DNA of 64,000 nt from Mycobacterium sp. 852002-50816_SCH5313054-b (GTDB taxonomy: Bacteria; Actinomycetota; Actinomycetes; Mycobacteriales; Mycobacteriaceae): the NCBI RefSeq assembly GCF_001667185.1, contig NZ_LZIC01000054.1, positions 1 to 64,000 of the forward strand, written 5' to 3'. The notes under the pieces are model-generated. The model made no database searches, was not told the DNA's origin, and saw only the letters and a program-made list of their open reading frames with translations. A program made the position numbers and the translations under genes. Of this stretch, positions 54,850 to 64,000 are shown in pieces. How positions within the stretch are numbered: the first letter of the stretch is position 1; each line of letters starts with the position of its first letter.

Positions 54850-55938
54850 ATGGGTGATGCATCACTGACAACCGAACTGGGCCGCGTTCTGGTCACCGGC
54901 GGCTCGGGCTTTGTCGGCGCCAACCTGGTGACCACCTTGCTCGACCGCGGTCACCAGGTGCGGTCCTTCGACCGCGCCCCCTCGCCGCTCCCCGAGCACG
55001 CCAACCTAGAGGTGCTGCAGGGCGACGTCACCGACTCGGGCGTTTGTGCCGCGGCCGTGGACGGCATCGACACGGTGTTCCACACCGCGGCGCTCATCGA
55101 GCTGATGGGCGGCGCGTCGGTGAGCGACGAATACCGTCAGCGCAGCTTCGCCGTCAACGTCGGGGGCACCGAGAACCTGGTGCACGCGGGGCAGGCGGCC
55201 GGGGTGAAGCGGTTCGTCTACACCTCGTCCAACAGCGTGGTGATGGGCGGGCAGAACATCGCCGGCGGCGACGAGACCCTGCCCTACACCGACAGGTTCA
55301 ACGACCTCTACACCGAGACCAAGGTGGTCGCCGAGCGATTCGTCCTGAGCCAGAACGGCGTCGGCGACATGTTGACGTGCGCTATCCGGCCCAGCGGCAT
55401 CTGGGGCCGCGGCGACCAGACGATGTTTCGCAGGCTGTTCGAAAGCGTGATCGCCGGCCACGTCAAGGTGCTGATCGGCCGCAAGTCGGCCCGGCTCGAT
55501 AACTCCTACGTGCACAACCTGATTCACGGTTTCATCCTGGCCGCCCAGCACCTGGTGCCCGGCGGCGCCGCACCTGGTCAGGCCTATTTCATCAACGACG
55601 CCGACCCGATCAACATGTTCGAGTTCGCCCGGCCGGTGGTCGAGGCCTGCGGGGTGAACTGGCCGCGGGCCCGGGTCAATGGGCCGCTGGTCCGCGCGGC
55701 CATGAGTGGTTGGCAGCGCATGCATTTCCGGTTCGGGATACCGGCGCCGCTGTTGGAGCCGCTGGCCGTCGAACGACTGTATCTGGACAATTACTTCTCG
55801 ATCGACAAGGCCCGCCGCGACCTCGGCTACGAGCCGCTGTTCACCACCGACAAGGCGATGTCCGAATGCCTGCCCTACTACGTGGACCTGTTCCAGCAGA
55901 TGAAAAGCCAAGCGCAGCAGGCCAAGCCGGCGCGGTAG
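54850..55938 (+). CDS. 3beta-hydroxysteroid dehydrogenase / cholesterol dehydrogenase (Rv1106c-like)
   Basis: A 362-residue extended SDR that oxidises the 3beta-hydroxyl of cholesterol and isomerises the double bond to give cholestenone, the entry to sterol breakdown. Cofactor motif VLVTGGSGFVGANLVTTLLD; DTVFHTAALIELMG; catalytic Ser/Tyr/Lys: YTSSNSVVMGG and LYTETKVVAERFVL; then AIRPSGIWGRGDQTMFRRLF. It lies after xseB and carries a KstR-like box. A perfect hairpin after the gene should end the transcript. Confidence 0.92.
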   Translation: MGDASLTTELGRVLVTGGSGFVGANLVTTLLDRGHQVRSFDRAPSPLPEHANLEVLQGDVTDSGVCAAAVDGIDTVFHTAALIELMGGASVSDEYRQRSFAVNVGGTENLVHAGQAAGVKRFVYTSSNSVVMGGQNIAGGDETLPYTDRFNDLYTETKVVAERFVLSQNGVGDMLTCAIRPSGIWGRGDQTMFRRLFESVIAGHVKVLIGRKSARLDNSYVHNLIHGFILAAQHLVPGGAAPGQAYFINDADPINMFEFARPVVEACGVNWPRARVNGPLVRAAMSGWQRMHFRFGIPAPLLEPLAVERLYLDNYFSIDKARRDLGYEPLFTTDKAMSECLPYYVDLFQQMKSQAQQAKPAR

Positions 55939-56002
55939 CACCGCAGTCTCGGTAGCCGCATCAGCCACACCGGCACCGTCGAGCTGCCCATTGGGCATTC
56001 CC

Positions 56003-56032
56003 ATTTGCGGTATCACCGGCGATACCGCAAAT
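56003..56032 (+). terminator. 12-bp perfect inverted repeat after 3beta-HSD
   Basis: ATTTGCGGTATC and GATACCGCAAAT are exact complements around ACCGGC, 65 bases after the stop. Strong hairpin without a T-tract. Confidence 0.7.
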
Positions 56033-56093
56033 CGAACTCGCCTATTGGCCGGTAGCGCAGGCCCGCTTTCGTTCAATGCGCCACACTGGACAC

Positions 56094-56456
56094 ATGACGC
56101 TTCTCGGCGCCGACCCCGTCCTCGCCGTGCATGACCTTGACCGCGCGGCGGAGTGGTTCACCCGAATACTGAATTGCACGGTGACTGAGCCCGATCCGGG
56201 CAACTGGGCATTCTGCTCGGCAGGGTCGGTGACGTTCAGGCTCGGCCGCTGTCCGGAGTCGTTGCCGGCCTCGGACCTCGGTGACCACAGCTACATCGCG
56301 TATTTGACCGTTGCCGGCATCGACGAGTACTTCAGGCGCGCCGTCGCTGAAGGGACTGAGATCCTCAAACCCCCGACGATCGAACCCTGGGGTCTGCGCG
56401 AGATGGGTCTGCGATCACCCGAAGGACACCGGATCATGCTCTCGGAGCCGCTGTAG
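56094..56456 (+). CDS. VOC/glyoxalase-family protein
   Basis: A 120-residue single VOC domain: TLLGADPVLAVHDLDRAAEW, FTRILNCTVTEPDPGNWAFC, SYIAYLTVAGIDEYFRRAVA, and MGLRSPEGHRIMLSEPL. His at position 14 and the C-terminal Glu resemble the metal ligands of bleomycin-resistance/dioxygenase folds. The second ATG of the open frame is used as the start. Convergent with the esterase. Confidence 0.8.
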   Translation: MTLLGADPVLAVHDLDRAAEWFTRILNCTVTEPDPGNWAFCSAGSVTFRLGRCPESLPASDLGDHSYIAYLTVAGIDEYFRRAVAEGTEILKPPTIEPWGLREMGLRSPEGHRIMLSEPL

Positions 56457-56473
56457 CAGCGGCCTTGACGACC

Positions 56474-58009
56474 CTAGCGGAAGCTCACCATCTCGGTGCC
56501 CCACGCCGCCCGGATGGGTGCGTCAACGTCGTTGACGATCGTGTCGCGCTTGTCGATGAGCAGACAGGCGCGATCCGCCGCCTGGTAGGGCGTCCAGTCC
56601 GGCTCACCGGCCGGGCCCGCGGGTTTCCCGTGGGTGGCGAAGTTGGTCCACCGGGTGCGTACCCGTTTCGACACCGCCTTGGCGGTCTTGGTGCCGCCGA
56701 GCTTCAGGGTCGGGTCCTTTGGCGCCCCGAGATTGCCCCAGACGTAGGGCAATTCGGTGGCGTGGGCGGCGTTGACCAGGAGCACCTTCAGCAACGGTGT
56801 CGAGTAGTCGAACCGATAGAGATACACCGGCGCGACCCTGCTGTGGCCTTCGGCCAGCCACACCGACGGCATCCGGAACCCGACGTCGGTCGCGATGCTC
56901 AAAAACCTTGCCTTGCGCCTTAATCCCGAGTAGGCCGACACGATCTGGTCCTGGGTGGGCAACTGCAGGTCGGGCTGCTCGGCGGCGATCTGGGTGAACA
57001 TCGACGTGATCGCGCGCGGGGTGATCGGCATCAGCGGCGAGCGCATCAGCCGGAAGAGCGCCGCCTCATGCCTGTTGGTGCCGATGATCAGCGGGACCGG
57101 GTGCGAGCAGCCGTCCTGCGCCAGCTTGACCGGGTAGTCGTGCAGCAGGTCGCCGTCGACGATCGGGACGAATGCAAGCGTGCCCGGATTGCGCACCGGC
57201 ACTTCGTCGAACACCTCTTGCGACGCTGCCAGGATCGCCGCGATCGGTGCTTCGGGCAAGCTCCCCGCATCGGTCCCTAGCTTGTCGAGGAAGCTCACGG
57301 CGACGCGCTCAGCCCTTTCGCGGTCGTACACCGATGTGGCCGGCGAGCTTTGGGCGATCGCGCCCGCGAACAGGCCCTTGGCCGCAGGGGTGGCAAGCAG
57401 TGTCGTGACGATCCCCGCTCCCGCGGATTCGCCGAACAGCGTGACCCTTTCGGGATCGCCGCCGAACGCCTCGATGTTGTCGCGCACCCAGCGCAACGCC
57501 GTCAGCACGTCGCGCAGCCCGATGTTCGAGTCGAAGCGGCGCCGCGCGGTGCTGAACGACGACAGGTCCAGAAAGCCCAGCGCCCCAAGCCGATAATTGA
57601 CTGTCACCACGACAACGTCACCGCCGGTGACCAGACGGTGGGCGTCGTACAGCGGCTGGCTGCCCGACCCCAGGACGTAGGCGCCGCCGTGCAGCCACAC
57701 CATCACCGGTTTGGCGTCACCGGGCACGGCGTGCGCCGGCGCCCAGACGTTGAGGCTCAGACAGTCCTCGCCCTGCGGCGCACCGAGTTCCAGTGGCATG
57801 TTGGGAAAGGCGGGCTGCGGGCAGGCCGGGCCGTAGGAGGTGGCATCGACGACATTGCCCCACCGCCGCGGGGGCTCCGGTAGCCGGAAACGCAGGTCGC
57901 CGACGGGCGGCGCGGCGTACCGAATGCCCCTCCAAGTCCGGAGGCCGCCGTCGGTGGCGCCCCGGACCGGGCCGTACGTAGTTTCGATCACGCGGTCGTC
58001 GGTCGCCAT
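56474..58009 (-). CDS. Carboxylesterase type B (para-nitrobenzyl esterase-like)
   Basis: A 511-residue serine esterase: TWRGIRYAAPPVGDLRFRLP, EDCLSLNVWAP, oxyanion hole VMVWLHGGAYVLGSGS, nucleophile Ser in VTLFGESAGAGIVTTLLATP, and catalytic His in VNAAHATELPYVWGN. The gene is intact; my recollection is that the M. tuberculosis locus (Rv1104/Rv1105) holds two fragments. No signal peptide, so it is cytosolic. It probably shares a transcript with nothing: the next gene upstream on this strand is 17 bases away, starts on its own and ends at 58026, reading into this one. Confidence 0.92.
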   Translation of the reverse strand: MATDDRVIETTYGPVRGATDGGLRTWRGIRYAAPPVGDLRFRLPEPPRRWGNVVDATSYGPACPQPAFPNMPLELGAPQGEDCLSLNVWAPAHAVPGDAKPVMVWLHGGAYVLGSGSQPLYDAHRLVTGGDVVVVTVNYRLGALGFLDLSSFSTARRRFDSNIGLRDVLTALRWVRDNIEAFGGDPERVTLFGESAGAGIVTTLLATPAAKGLFAGAIAQSSPATSVYDRERAERVAVSFLDKLGTDAGSLPEAPIAAILAASQEVFDEVPVRNPGTLAFVPIVDGDLLHDYPVKLAQDGCSHPVPLIIGTNRHEAALFRLMRSPLMPITPRAITSMFTQIAAEQPDLQLPTQDQIVSAYSGLRRKARFLSIATDVGFRMPSVWLAEGHSRVAPVYLYRFDYSTPLLKVLLVNAAHATELPYVWGNLGAPKDPTLKLGGTKTAKAVSKRVRTRWTNFATHGKPAGPAGEPDWTPYQAADRACLLIDKRDTIVNDVDAPIRAAWGTEMVSFR

Positions 58010-58025
58010 GCGTTGAGAAACTTCC

Positions 58026-58823
58026 CTAACTAAGCCGCTCGGTGAGGAATTGGACTACCCGTTTGCGGGCTTCATAAGCGGGTTGGCCGTCGACTTCGCG
58101 GACCTCGTCGGTCAGCACCGAGTGCGCACCCTTGGCGAAGCCCCCCTCGTTGCCGGGTCCCGAGTCGATCTCGATGACTTCGAACGCGTCGCCGAGCCGC
58201 GCCTTGAGCGTGGCGAACCGTTCCCGCGGCACGACGTTGTCCTCGCTGAACCGCAGGCCCATCGCGCACAGGCCGTCGTTGGCGCAGCGATCGGCGACGG
58301 TTGCCAACTCGGATTCGCTCAGCCCCGGGTCGGCGCGTCGCGCTCGGCCCAACGGCAGCGGTACCGACGGCTGGGACAGCACCGGGGCCAGCACGCTGTC
58401 GTCGACGGCGGAGGCCAGCGCGAAGCCGCCGGTGAAGCACTGCCCGATGACGCCGACGCCCTTGCCCGGCGTCGACGCGTTGAGGTCACGCGCCAGGGCG
58501 CGCAGGAACACTGACACCGGCCGCTGCTTGTCGGTGGCGAACGCCGCGAATTCCCTTGCGACGCAGGCCCGCGCGATCGAACTGAGGATGTAGCCGCCCG
58601 TCTTGGGCTTGCCCGGCTCACCGAACAGCGAGGGCATCGCGACGGTGAAACCGTTGTCCACCAGGTGATTACCCAGGCCCAGCACACCGGGATGGATGCC
58701 GGGGATTTCCGGGATCAGCACCACCCCCGGGCCGGCGCCCTTGCGGTAGACGTCGTGGGTGTAGCCGCCGCCGCTGAACGGCGCCACCGACCATCCGGAC
58801 AGGTCTGCTTCGGGTGCGGTCAC
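58026..58823 (-). CDS. Dienelactone hydrolase-family protein
   Basis: A 265-residue hydrolase with Cys nucleophile. VVLIPEIPGIHPGVLGLGNH, GVIGQCFTGGFALASAVDDS (Cys in GQCFTGG), GLRFSEDNVVPRERFATLKA (acid) and FAKGAHSVLTDE (His). The inserted strand SQPSVPLPLGRARRADPGLS is unusual for DLH. AAGGGAAGG lies 4 bases before the GTG, which is chosen over longer open-frame starts. The gene lies 17 bases before the esterase, and begins 11 bases after the DUF4245 gene, so the three are probably one operon. Confidence 0.88.
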   Translation of the reverse strand: MTAPEADLSGWSVAPFSGGGYTHDVYRKGAGPGVVLIPEIPGIHPGVLGLGNHLVDNGFTVAMPSLFGEPGKPKTGGYILSSIARACVAREFAAFATDKQRPVSVFLRALARDLNASTPGKGVGVIGQCFTGGFALASAVDDSVLAPVLSQPSVPLPLGRARRADPGLSESELATVADRCANDGLCAMGLRFSEDNVVPRERFATLKARLGDAFEVIEIDSGPGNEGGFAKGAHSVLTDEVREVDGQPAYEARKRVVQFLTERLS

Positions 58824-58834
58824 GTGCCTTCCCT

Positions 58835-59509
58835 TCAATGCGCGGGTAGGGGCGGCTGGGATTGTGTCGCCGCCGCCAGCGTACGGAACTGATCGGCGCC
58901 ACCGGCGCCGGTGATCGCGATCTGGGTGGCGCCGGCCGGACCGGCGAGCCTGGTGGTCCACACCGGCTCGGCGTCGGCGTCGTTCTGGCCGGCGCCGCAG
59001 TAGACGACCCAGGTGGTGCCGTCGACGTCGGCCGTCCCGGTCGGATACGCCGACGCGCGGATCGAGCCGACGAGCCTGTCCTCGTCGGCGTTGCTCTGGG
59101 TCAGGCTCAGATACATTCCCGCCGGGCTGATGTAGCCGACGGTCGAGGTGGCCGCGTTGAGCCGCTGACCGGTCGAGGGGTCTTTGCGACCGCCCTCGAT
59201 GCCGCCGCGGCCGCCGGAGTTGGCGTGCCAATCGCCGGGTAACCGGGGCAGCCGGATGGGGAACCCCAGCGTCTGGGCATCGGCCCGCAGCGCCACCGCC
59301 GCGTCATAGGCCGGGATCACCCCTTTGTTGGTCCCGACCGGCCGGAACGAACACATTCCCACCAGGCCGGCCAGCACGATGCACCCGATCACCAGCGGTA
59401 CGAGCGACCAGAACATGTCGCGCCCGTCCTGCAACAGCCGGGGCTTGGCCGCGCGGGGTGCCGGTGCCGGCTCGCCTACCTCGGCGTTCGGCGGCGGCTG
59501 CTCGGTCAT
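58835..59509 (-). CDS. DUF4245 membrane-anchored protein (Rv1100-like)
   Basis: A 224-residue protein. Cytosolic Pro-rich start ([20 protein letters not shown]), one membrane helix ([20 protein letters not shown]), then an extracellular DUF4245 domain ([60 protein letters not shown]). Unknown function, conserved across actinobacteria and always next to glpX, with which it is divergent (55-base gap). Confidence 0.88.
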   Translation of the reverse strand: MTEQPPPNAEVGEPAPAPRAAKPRLLQDGRDMFWSLVPLVIGCIVLAGLVGMCSFRPVGTNKGVIPAYDAAVALRADAQTLGFPIRLPRLPGDWHANSGGRGGIEGGRKDPSTGQRLNAATSTVGYISPAGMYLSLTQSNADEDRLVGSIRASAYPTGTADVDGTTWVVYCGAGQNDADAEPVWTTRLAGPAGATQIAITGAGGADQFRTLAAATQSQPPLPAH

Positions 59510-59564
59510 CTCCCGAGTATCCCAGTTCCCGCAGACCGATCCGCTTCTGGGACAATCTCCAACC

Positions 59565-60605
59565 ATGACAGCATCGCAGCCACGGTCGCGCGGCGAAGCA
59601 CCAGACCGCAACCTGGCCCTGGAACTGGTCCGTGTCACCGAGGCCGGCGCCATGGCTGCGGGCCGCTGGGTGGGCCGCGGCGACAAGGAGGGCGGCGACG
59701 GCGCCGCCGTCGACGCGATGCGCGAACTGGTCAACACGGTGTCGATGCGCGGCGTGGTGGTCATCGGCGAGGGCGAGAAGGACCACGCGCCGATGCTCTA
59801 CAACGGCGAGGAGGTGGGCAACGGCGACGGCCCGGACTGCGACTTCGCCGTCGACCCGATCGACGGCACCACGCTGATGAGCAAGGGCATGCCCAACGCC
59901 ATCTCGGTGCTGGCGGTGGCCGACCGCGGCGCGATGTTCGACCCGTCCGCGGTGTTCTACATGAACAAGATCGCCGTCGGGCCCGAGGCGGTGGACGTGC
60001 TCGACATCACCTTGCCGATCGCCGAGAACATCAAGGCCGTCGCCAAGGTGAAGGCCTTGTCGGTGCGCGACATGACCGTGTGCATCCTGGACCGGCCGCG
60101 GCACGCCCAGCTGATCGAGGACGTCCGCGCGACCGGGGCCCGCATCCAGCTCATCACCGACGGCGACGTCGCCGGCGCGATCTCGGCCTGCCGGCCCCTC
60201 TCCGGGACCGACATGCTGGCCGGGATCGGCGGCACGCCGGAGGGCATCATCGCCGCGGCCGCGATCCGCTGCATGGGCGGCGCCATCCAGGCGCAGCTGG
60301 CCCCCAAGGACGACGAGGAACGCCAGAAGGCGATCGACGCCGGCCACGACGTCGACCGGGTGCTGACCACCGAGGACTTGGTGTCCGGCGACAACGTGTT
60401 CTTTTGCGCCACCGGCGTCACCAACGGCGACCTGCTCAAGGGGGTCCAGTACTACCCGGGCGGCTGCACCACCCAGTCGATCGTGATGCGGTCGAAGTCC
60501 GGGACCGTGCGCATGATCGAGGCCTACCACCGGCTGTCCAAGCTCAACGAGTACTCCGCGATCGACTTCACCGGCGACAGCTCTGCCGCCTATCCCCTGC
60601 CCTGA
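59565..60605 (+). CDS. glpX: Fructose-1,6-bisphosphatase class II
   Basis: The 346-residue enzyme makes fructose 6-phosphate for gluconeogenesis; it is essential for growth on lipids in M. tuberculosis. Metal and substrate residues: [59 protein letters not shown] (DPxDGT), and [20 protein letters not shown]. First gene of glpX-fum-Rv1097c-like; gap to fum 26 bases. Confidence 0.96.
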   Translation: MTASQPRSRGEAPDRNLALELVRVTEAGAMAAGRWVGRGDKEGGDGAAVDAMRELVNTVSMRGVVVIGEGEKDHAPMLYNGEEVGNGDGPDCDFAVDPIDGTTLMSKGMPNAISVLAVADRGAMFDPSAVFYMNKIAVGPEAVDVLDITLPIAENIKAVAKVKALSVRDMTVCILDRPRHAQLIEDVRATGARIQLITDGDVAGAISACRPLSGTDMLAGIGGTPEGIIAAAAIRCMGGAIQAQLAPKDDEERQKAIDAGHDVDRVLTTEDLVSGDNVFFCATGVTNGDLLKGVQYYPGGCTTQSIVMRSKSGTVRMIEAYHRLSKLNEYSAIDFTGDSSAAYPLP

Positions 60606-60631
60606 ACCGACACCACCGAGGACTGCCACCA

Positions 60632-62044
60632 ATGGCCGATAGCGCCACCGACACCGAATACCGCATCGAGCACGACACCATGGGCGAGGTCCGGGTGCCC
60701 GCGAAAGCCTTGTGGCGCGCGCAAACCCAGCGCGCGGTCGAGAACTTCCCGATCTCGGGGCGGGGCCTGGAGCGCGCCCAGATCCGCGCGCTGGGCCTGC
60801 TGAAGGGCGCCTGCGCGCAGGTGAACAAGGACCTGGGCCTGCTGGCGCCGGAGAAGGCGGACGCGATCATCGCCGCGGCGGCCGAGATCGCCGACGGCCA
60901 ACACGACGACCAGTTTCCCATCGACGTGTTCCAAACCGGTTCGGGGACAAGCTCGAACATGAACACCAACGAGGTGATCGCGTCCATCGCAGGGGCCAAC
61001 GGTGTGACGGTGCACCCCAACGACGACGTCAACATGTCGCAGTCGTCCAACGACACCTTCCCGACGGCCACGCACATCGCGGCCACCGAGGCCGCGGTGC
61101 GCCACCTCATCCCGGCGCTCGAGGTGCTGCACGAGGCGCTGGCGAGCAAGGCCCGCGAGTGGCACACGGTCGTCAAATCCGGACGCACCCATCTGATGGA
61201 CGCCGTCCCGGTGACCCTCGGCCAGGAATTCAGCGGATACGCCCGCCAGATCGAGGCCGGGATCGAGCGGGTCCGCGCGACGCTGCCACGGCTGGGCGAG
61301 CTGGCTATCGGCGGTACCGCGGTGGGCACCGGGCTCAACGCTCCCGACGGGTTCGGCGCCAAGGTGGTCGATACGCTGATCGCCTCCACCGGTTTGGGCG
61401 AATTGCGCCCGGCGGCAAACTCTTTCGAGGCCCAGGCCGCCCGCGACGGGCTGGTCGAGGCCTCGGGCGCGCTGCGCACCATCGCGGTGTCGCTGACCAA
61501 GATTGCCAACGACGTCCGCTGGATGGGGTCGGGGCCGCTGACCGGGCTGGCCGAGATCCAGCTGCCGGACCTGCAGCCGGGTAGTTCCATCATGCCGGGC
61601 AAGGTGAATCCCGTTCTGCCGGAGGCGGTCACACAGGTCGCCGCGCAGGTGATCGGCAACGACGCCGCGATCGCCTGGGGCGGCGCCAGCGGCGCGTTCG
61701 AGCTCAACGTCTACATCCCGATGATGGCCCGCAACATCCTCGAGTCCTTCAAGTTGCTGACCAACGTCTCGAAGCTGTTCGCGGAGCGCTGCATCACCGG
61801 GCTGAAGGCCAACGTCGAGCATCTGCGCGAGCTGGCCGAATCGTCGCCGTCGATCGTGACGCCGCTGAATTCGGCGATCGGCTACGAGGAAGCCGCCGCG
61901 GTGGCCAAGCAGGCGCTCAAGGAGCGCAAGACGATTCGCCAGACGGTCATCGACCGCGGCCTGATCGGTGACAAGCTGTCGACCGAGGAGTTGGACCGCC
62001 GCCTCGACGTGTTGGCGATGGCCAAGGTGAAGCCGGAGGAATAG
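60632..62044 (+). CDS. fum: Fumarate hydratase class II
   Basis: The 470-residue homotetramer converts fumarate to malate in the TCA cycle, without an iron-sulphur cluster. Marks: [79 protein letters not shown] and the superfamily signature [20 protein letters not shown]. The second ATG-like context AATGG is the start used. It follows glpX and supports carbon flow from lipids to sugars. Confidence 0.97.
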   Translation: MADSATDTEYRIEHDTMGEVRVPAKALWRAQTQRAVENFPISGRGLERAQIRALGLLKGACAQVNKDLGLLAPEKADAIIAAAAEIADGQHDDQFPIDVFQTGSGTSSNMNTNEVIASIAGANGVTVHPNDDVNMSQSSNDTFPTATHIAATEAAVRHLIPALEVLHEALASKAREWHTVVKSGRTHLMDAVPVTLGQEFSGYARQIEAGIERVRATLPRLGELAIGGTAVGTGLNAPDGFGAKVVDTLIASTGLGELRPAANSFEAQAARDGLVEASGALRTIAVSLTKIANDVRWMGSGPLTGLAEIQLPDLQPGSSIMPGKVNPVLPEAVTQVAAQVIGNDAAIAWGGASGAFELNVYIPMMARNILESFKLLTNVSKLFAERCITGLKANVEHLRELAESSPSIVTPLNSAIGYEEAAAVAKQALKERKTIRQTVIDRGLIGDKLSTEELDRRLDVLAMAKVKPEE

Positions 62045-62061
62045 ATGATGGTGGTTCAGCG

Positions 62062-63075
62062 ATGACGGCTCCCCCCGGCGGGCCCTACGGTCAGGATCCG
62101 TACGGGACCAATCCCTATGGGCAGGGCCCCTATTGGGGCGGCCCGCCGCAAGGCGGCGGCTATCCGCAGGGCGGCGGCTATCCGCAGGGCGGCGGCTACC
62201 CGCAGGGCGGACCGCCACCGGCCGGGCCGCCGCCGGCCGGCTACCCGTACCCACCGCCCGGCGGGGGGCAGTATGCGCCGCCGCCATATCCCCCACAGGG
62301 TCAGCAGGTGCCGCCCGGCTGGCCGGGCGGCCCGTACCCGCCGGGGCCGCCGCCGCGCGGGCCGCGCTCCAAGGCGCCGTGGCTGATCGTCGCCGGTCTC
62401 GCGGTGCTGGCCGTGATCGTGCTGGTGGTGCTCCTGGTGCTCGGGCTCAACAGCGGGAACAAGCCGAACAAGGCGGCGCCCTCGACGGCCCCCTCGTCGA
62501 CCGGCGCCCCGTCGTCGCAGCCGAACAATTCCCAGCAGACGGCGACGGGCTGCACGCCCAACGTGTCCGGCGGTGACAAGCCCGTCGGTGACACGGTCAG
62601 CGCGGGCAAGCTGTCGTTCCCGACCAGCGCGACGCCGGGATGGCAAGGCTTTGCGGACGACCAGACCCCCAACCTCATCGGCGCCGTCGGCGTCGGGGCC
62701 GAGGTGCCCAACGCCAGCCAGTGGATGATGCAGGCGGAGGTCGGCATCACCGACTTCGTGCCCAGCATGGACGTCGCCGCGCAGGCATCGAAGTTGATGA
62801 ACTGCGTGGCCAATGGCCCCGGCTACGCCAACGCGACGCCCACCCTGGGGCCGACGAAGACGTCGTCGACCACGGTCGACGGGGTCAAGGCCGCACGGGT
62901 GGACGCCGACGTCACGATCGCCGATCCGGCGCGCAACGTGAAGGGCGACTCGCTGGTCATCATCGCGGTCGACACCAAGCCGGTCACCATCTTCCTGGGC
63001 GCGACGCCCATCGGCGACGCCGGTTCGGCGGGCATCATCAACGGGGTTGTCGCGGCTCTGAAGGTCAAGAAGTAG
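62062..63075 (+). CDS. Gly/Pro-rich membrane protein (Rv1097c-like)
   Basis: The 337-residue protein has a cytosolic N-terminus of Gly, Pro, Tyr and Gln with a perfect repeat (GGGYPQ four times, PYGQ units) to about residue 105, one membrane helix (PWLIVAGLAVLAVIVLVVLL), a Ser/Thr/Pro linker and a globular extracellular domain (SFPTSATPGWQGFADDQTPN; ASQWMMQAEVGITDFVPSMD; KGDSLVIIAVDTKPVTIFLG). The DNA repeat CGGCTATCCGCAGGG may vary. The gene starts 18 bases after fum and ends 11 bases into the opposing cyclase gene. Unknown function. Confidence 0.87.
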   Translation: MTAPPGGPYGQDPYGTNPYGQGPYWGGPPQGGGYPQGGGYPQGGGYPQGGPPPAGPPPAGYPYPPPGGGQYAPPPYPPQGQQVPPGWPGGPYPPGPPPRGPRSKAPWLIVAGLAVLAVIVLVVLLVLGLNSGNKPNKAAPSTAPSSTGAPSSQPNNSQQTATGCTPNVSGGDKPVGDTVSAGKLSFPTSATPGWQGFADDQTPNLIGAVGVGAEVPNASQWMMQAEVGITDFVPSMDVAAQASKLMNCVANGPGYANATPTLGPTKTSSTTVDGVKAARVDADVTIADPARNVKGDSLVIIAVDTKPVTIFLGATPIGDAGSAGIINGVVAALKVKK

Positions 63076-64000
63076 CCGGCGCCGACACGTGGGTGGCTTC
63101 GGACCGCCCGCGCAGCACGGTGGAATAGCATTCGGCCCAGTGCGCCCGCTCGGCGTCATCGGCGCCGTCGATCGCCGCCGCCGAACACAGGATCCGCCGG
63201 TCGGAGGTCTTGGCGAGGTCGGCCAGTCGCGCGGCCTCGTTGACGGCGTCACCGATTACCGTGTATTCGTAGCGGTTTTCGGCGCCGACGTTGCCGGCGA
63301 AGACGCGCCCCGCCGAAACGCCGATGCCGAAATCGACCACCGGTAGCCGGCGCAGCTCGGTGCCCAGCGCCCGCGCCGTCGCCAGCGCCGCCGACGCCGG
63401 TTCGGCCGACCGCAAGGGCGCCCCGAAAACCGCCAGTGCGGCGTCGCCGGCGAATTTGTTGATCAGCCCCTGATGTTCGTCGACGGCGTCGACGACGATC
63501 CGGAAGAAGTCGTTGAGCACCTGCGCAACCTCTTGCGGCGGAAGGCTTTCCGCGAGCTGCGTCGAACCGACCAGGTCGATGAAGAGGACGGCCGCGTCGA
63601 CCACGTCCCCCGACAGGGAGGCGCCCTCCTGGATGGCGCGCTGGGCGACGTCGGTTCCGACGTGGCGCCCGAACAGGTCGCGCAACCGGTCCCGCTCGGC
63701 GAGCCCGGTGACCATTCGGTTGAAACCCGTTTGCAGGCGCCCGATTTGGGAGCGTTCGTAGGCGCCCACGTGGGTTCCGATGCGGCCGTGTTCGACCTCC
63801 GCCATCGCATCGACGACCTCGGCGAGGGGATCGGCAATGGATCGCGACGTCAGAATCATCGTCGGCAGCCCGAGGACCAGCGCCGCCAGCGACACCACCA
63901 GGATCGGCACATCCAGCGCGGCGGACTTCTCGATCAGCCAGCCGTAGGAGCGCAGCACCACCAGGGTCGCGATCACCCCGATTGGGAGCGCGCTGCAGAG
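63065..64000 (-). CDS. Membrane adenylate cyclase with HAMP domain (5' end cut by window)
   Basis: About 312 residues are visible, running off the right edge. One membrane helix (LDVPILVVSLAALVLGLPTM), HAMP linker (SRSIADPLAEVVDAMAEVEH ... GAYERSQIGRLQTGFNRMV), and a class III cyclase: metal Asp in AVLFIDLVGSTQLAESL, second Asp and specificity Lys in INKFAGDAALAVFGAP, transition-state Asn/Arg in YTVIGDAVNEAARLADL. All catalytic residues look right. The layout is that of Rv1318c-Rv1320c and Rv3645, with six N-terminal helices expected upstream. Confidence 0.92.
   Translation of the reverse strand, partial: LCSALPIGVIATLVVLRSYGWLIEKSAALDVPILVVSLAALVLGLPTMILTSRSIADPLAEVVDAMAEVEHGRIGTHVGAYERSQIGRLQTGFNRMVTGLAERDRLRDLFGRHVGTDVAQRAIQEGASLSGDVVDAAVLFIDLVGSTQLAESLPPQEVAQVLNDFFRIVVDAVDEHQGLINKFAGDAALAVFGAPLRSAEPASAALATARALGTELRRLPVVDFGIGVSAGRVFAGNVGAENRYEYTVIGDAVNEAARLADLAKTSDRRILCSAAAIDGADDAERAHWAECYSTVLRGRSEATHVSAPATS

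Noticed and set aside
58026..59231. Long form of the dienelactone hydrolase (401 codons)
   Set aside because: N-terminal extension overlaps the DUF4245 gene in another frame; the GTG with AAGGGAAGG gives the right family length.
60080..62044. 654-codon ORF ending as fumarase
   Set aside because: First part is a shifted frame of glpX; fumarase begins at the ATG at 60632.
1..64000. tRNA, rRNA, integrase or insertion sequence
   Set aside because: None recognised on reading both strands; the ychF insertion has no recombinase of its own.

Overview
This is a chromosomal stretch of a slow-growing Mycobacterium. The DNA is GC-rich and carries genera-specific genes: a PE protein, a PE_PGRS protein, two PPE proteins, a pair of ESX-5-type Esx proteins, a KstR-type operator, several class III cyclases and many FadE/SDR/hydrolase genes. 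A PE_PGRS gene argues for the M. tuberculosis / M. kansasii / M. marinum side of the genus rather than a typical M. avium, but I cannot name the species. From memory, most of 31.6-63.1 kb, plus metE and prpD, follows the order of M. tuberculosis Rv1133c-Rv1097c, with insertions.

Layout. 0-6.8 kb: a lipid/steroid-type module: VWA (NorD-like) gene, an SDR remnant, a two-subunit acyl-CoA dehydrogenase, a frameshifted nitroreductase, a tandem-TetR repressor of Mce3R architecture and an SDR. A 15-bp motif (RAC-CAAAT-nnn-TGTT) occurs three times, once at each likely promoter. 6.9-13.2 kb: small secreted proteins, an NAD(P)-binding protein, a cobalamin riboswitch with metE, and a DUF3556 membrane protein that starts just downstream of a perfect KstR-type palindrome. 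13.3-18.9 kb: an AT-richer, probably acquired TPR lipoprotein; an orphan prpD; a PE gene flanked by a degenerate second copy of the prpD 5' end; a membrane diguanylate cyclase. 19.1-31.5 kb: amine oxidase, a decayed methanethiol methyltransferase-like gene, and the ESX-5-type cassette read leftwards (40-codon mini-PE, PPE-MPTR, PPE-SVP, esxM-like, esxN-like, perfect hairpin), then a giant cyclase/ATPase/LuxR regulator and PE_PGRS.

31.6-45.5 kb: DoxX, an F420-type NADP oxidoreductase and a half-length pyruvate phosphate dikinase (both apparently lacking ATG/GTG/TTG starts at the conserved N-terminus), a WS/DGAT-like protein, epoxide hydrolase, TetR, VOC protein, alpha/beta hydrolase, the zwf-gnd2 pentose phosphate pair, an adenylate cyclase, SDR, CMD protein and a permuted NlpC/P60-like protein. 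45.5-50.4 kb: accessory secreted and coiled-coil genes, and a NTF2-like gene that has been inserted at the 3' end of ychF, leaving the ancestral ychF tail stranded about 0.5 kb away.

50.5-64 kb: housekeeping core: DUF6542 membrane protein, ispH, lipid-droplet protein-xseA-xseB, a 3beta-hydroxysteroid dehydrogenase with a KstR-like box, esterase, dienelactone hydrolase, DUF4245 protein, glpX-fum-Rv1097c-like operon, and a HAMP-adenylate cyclase cut by the window end. Metabolically the window joins steroid/fatty-acid breakdown (FadE pair, SDRs, 3beta-HSD, DUF3556, PrpD) with central carbon flux (PrpD, GlpX, fumarase, Zwf/Gnd) and methionine synthesis.
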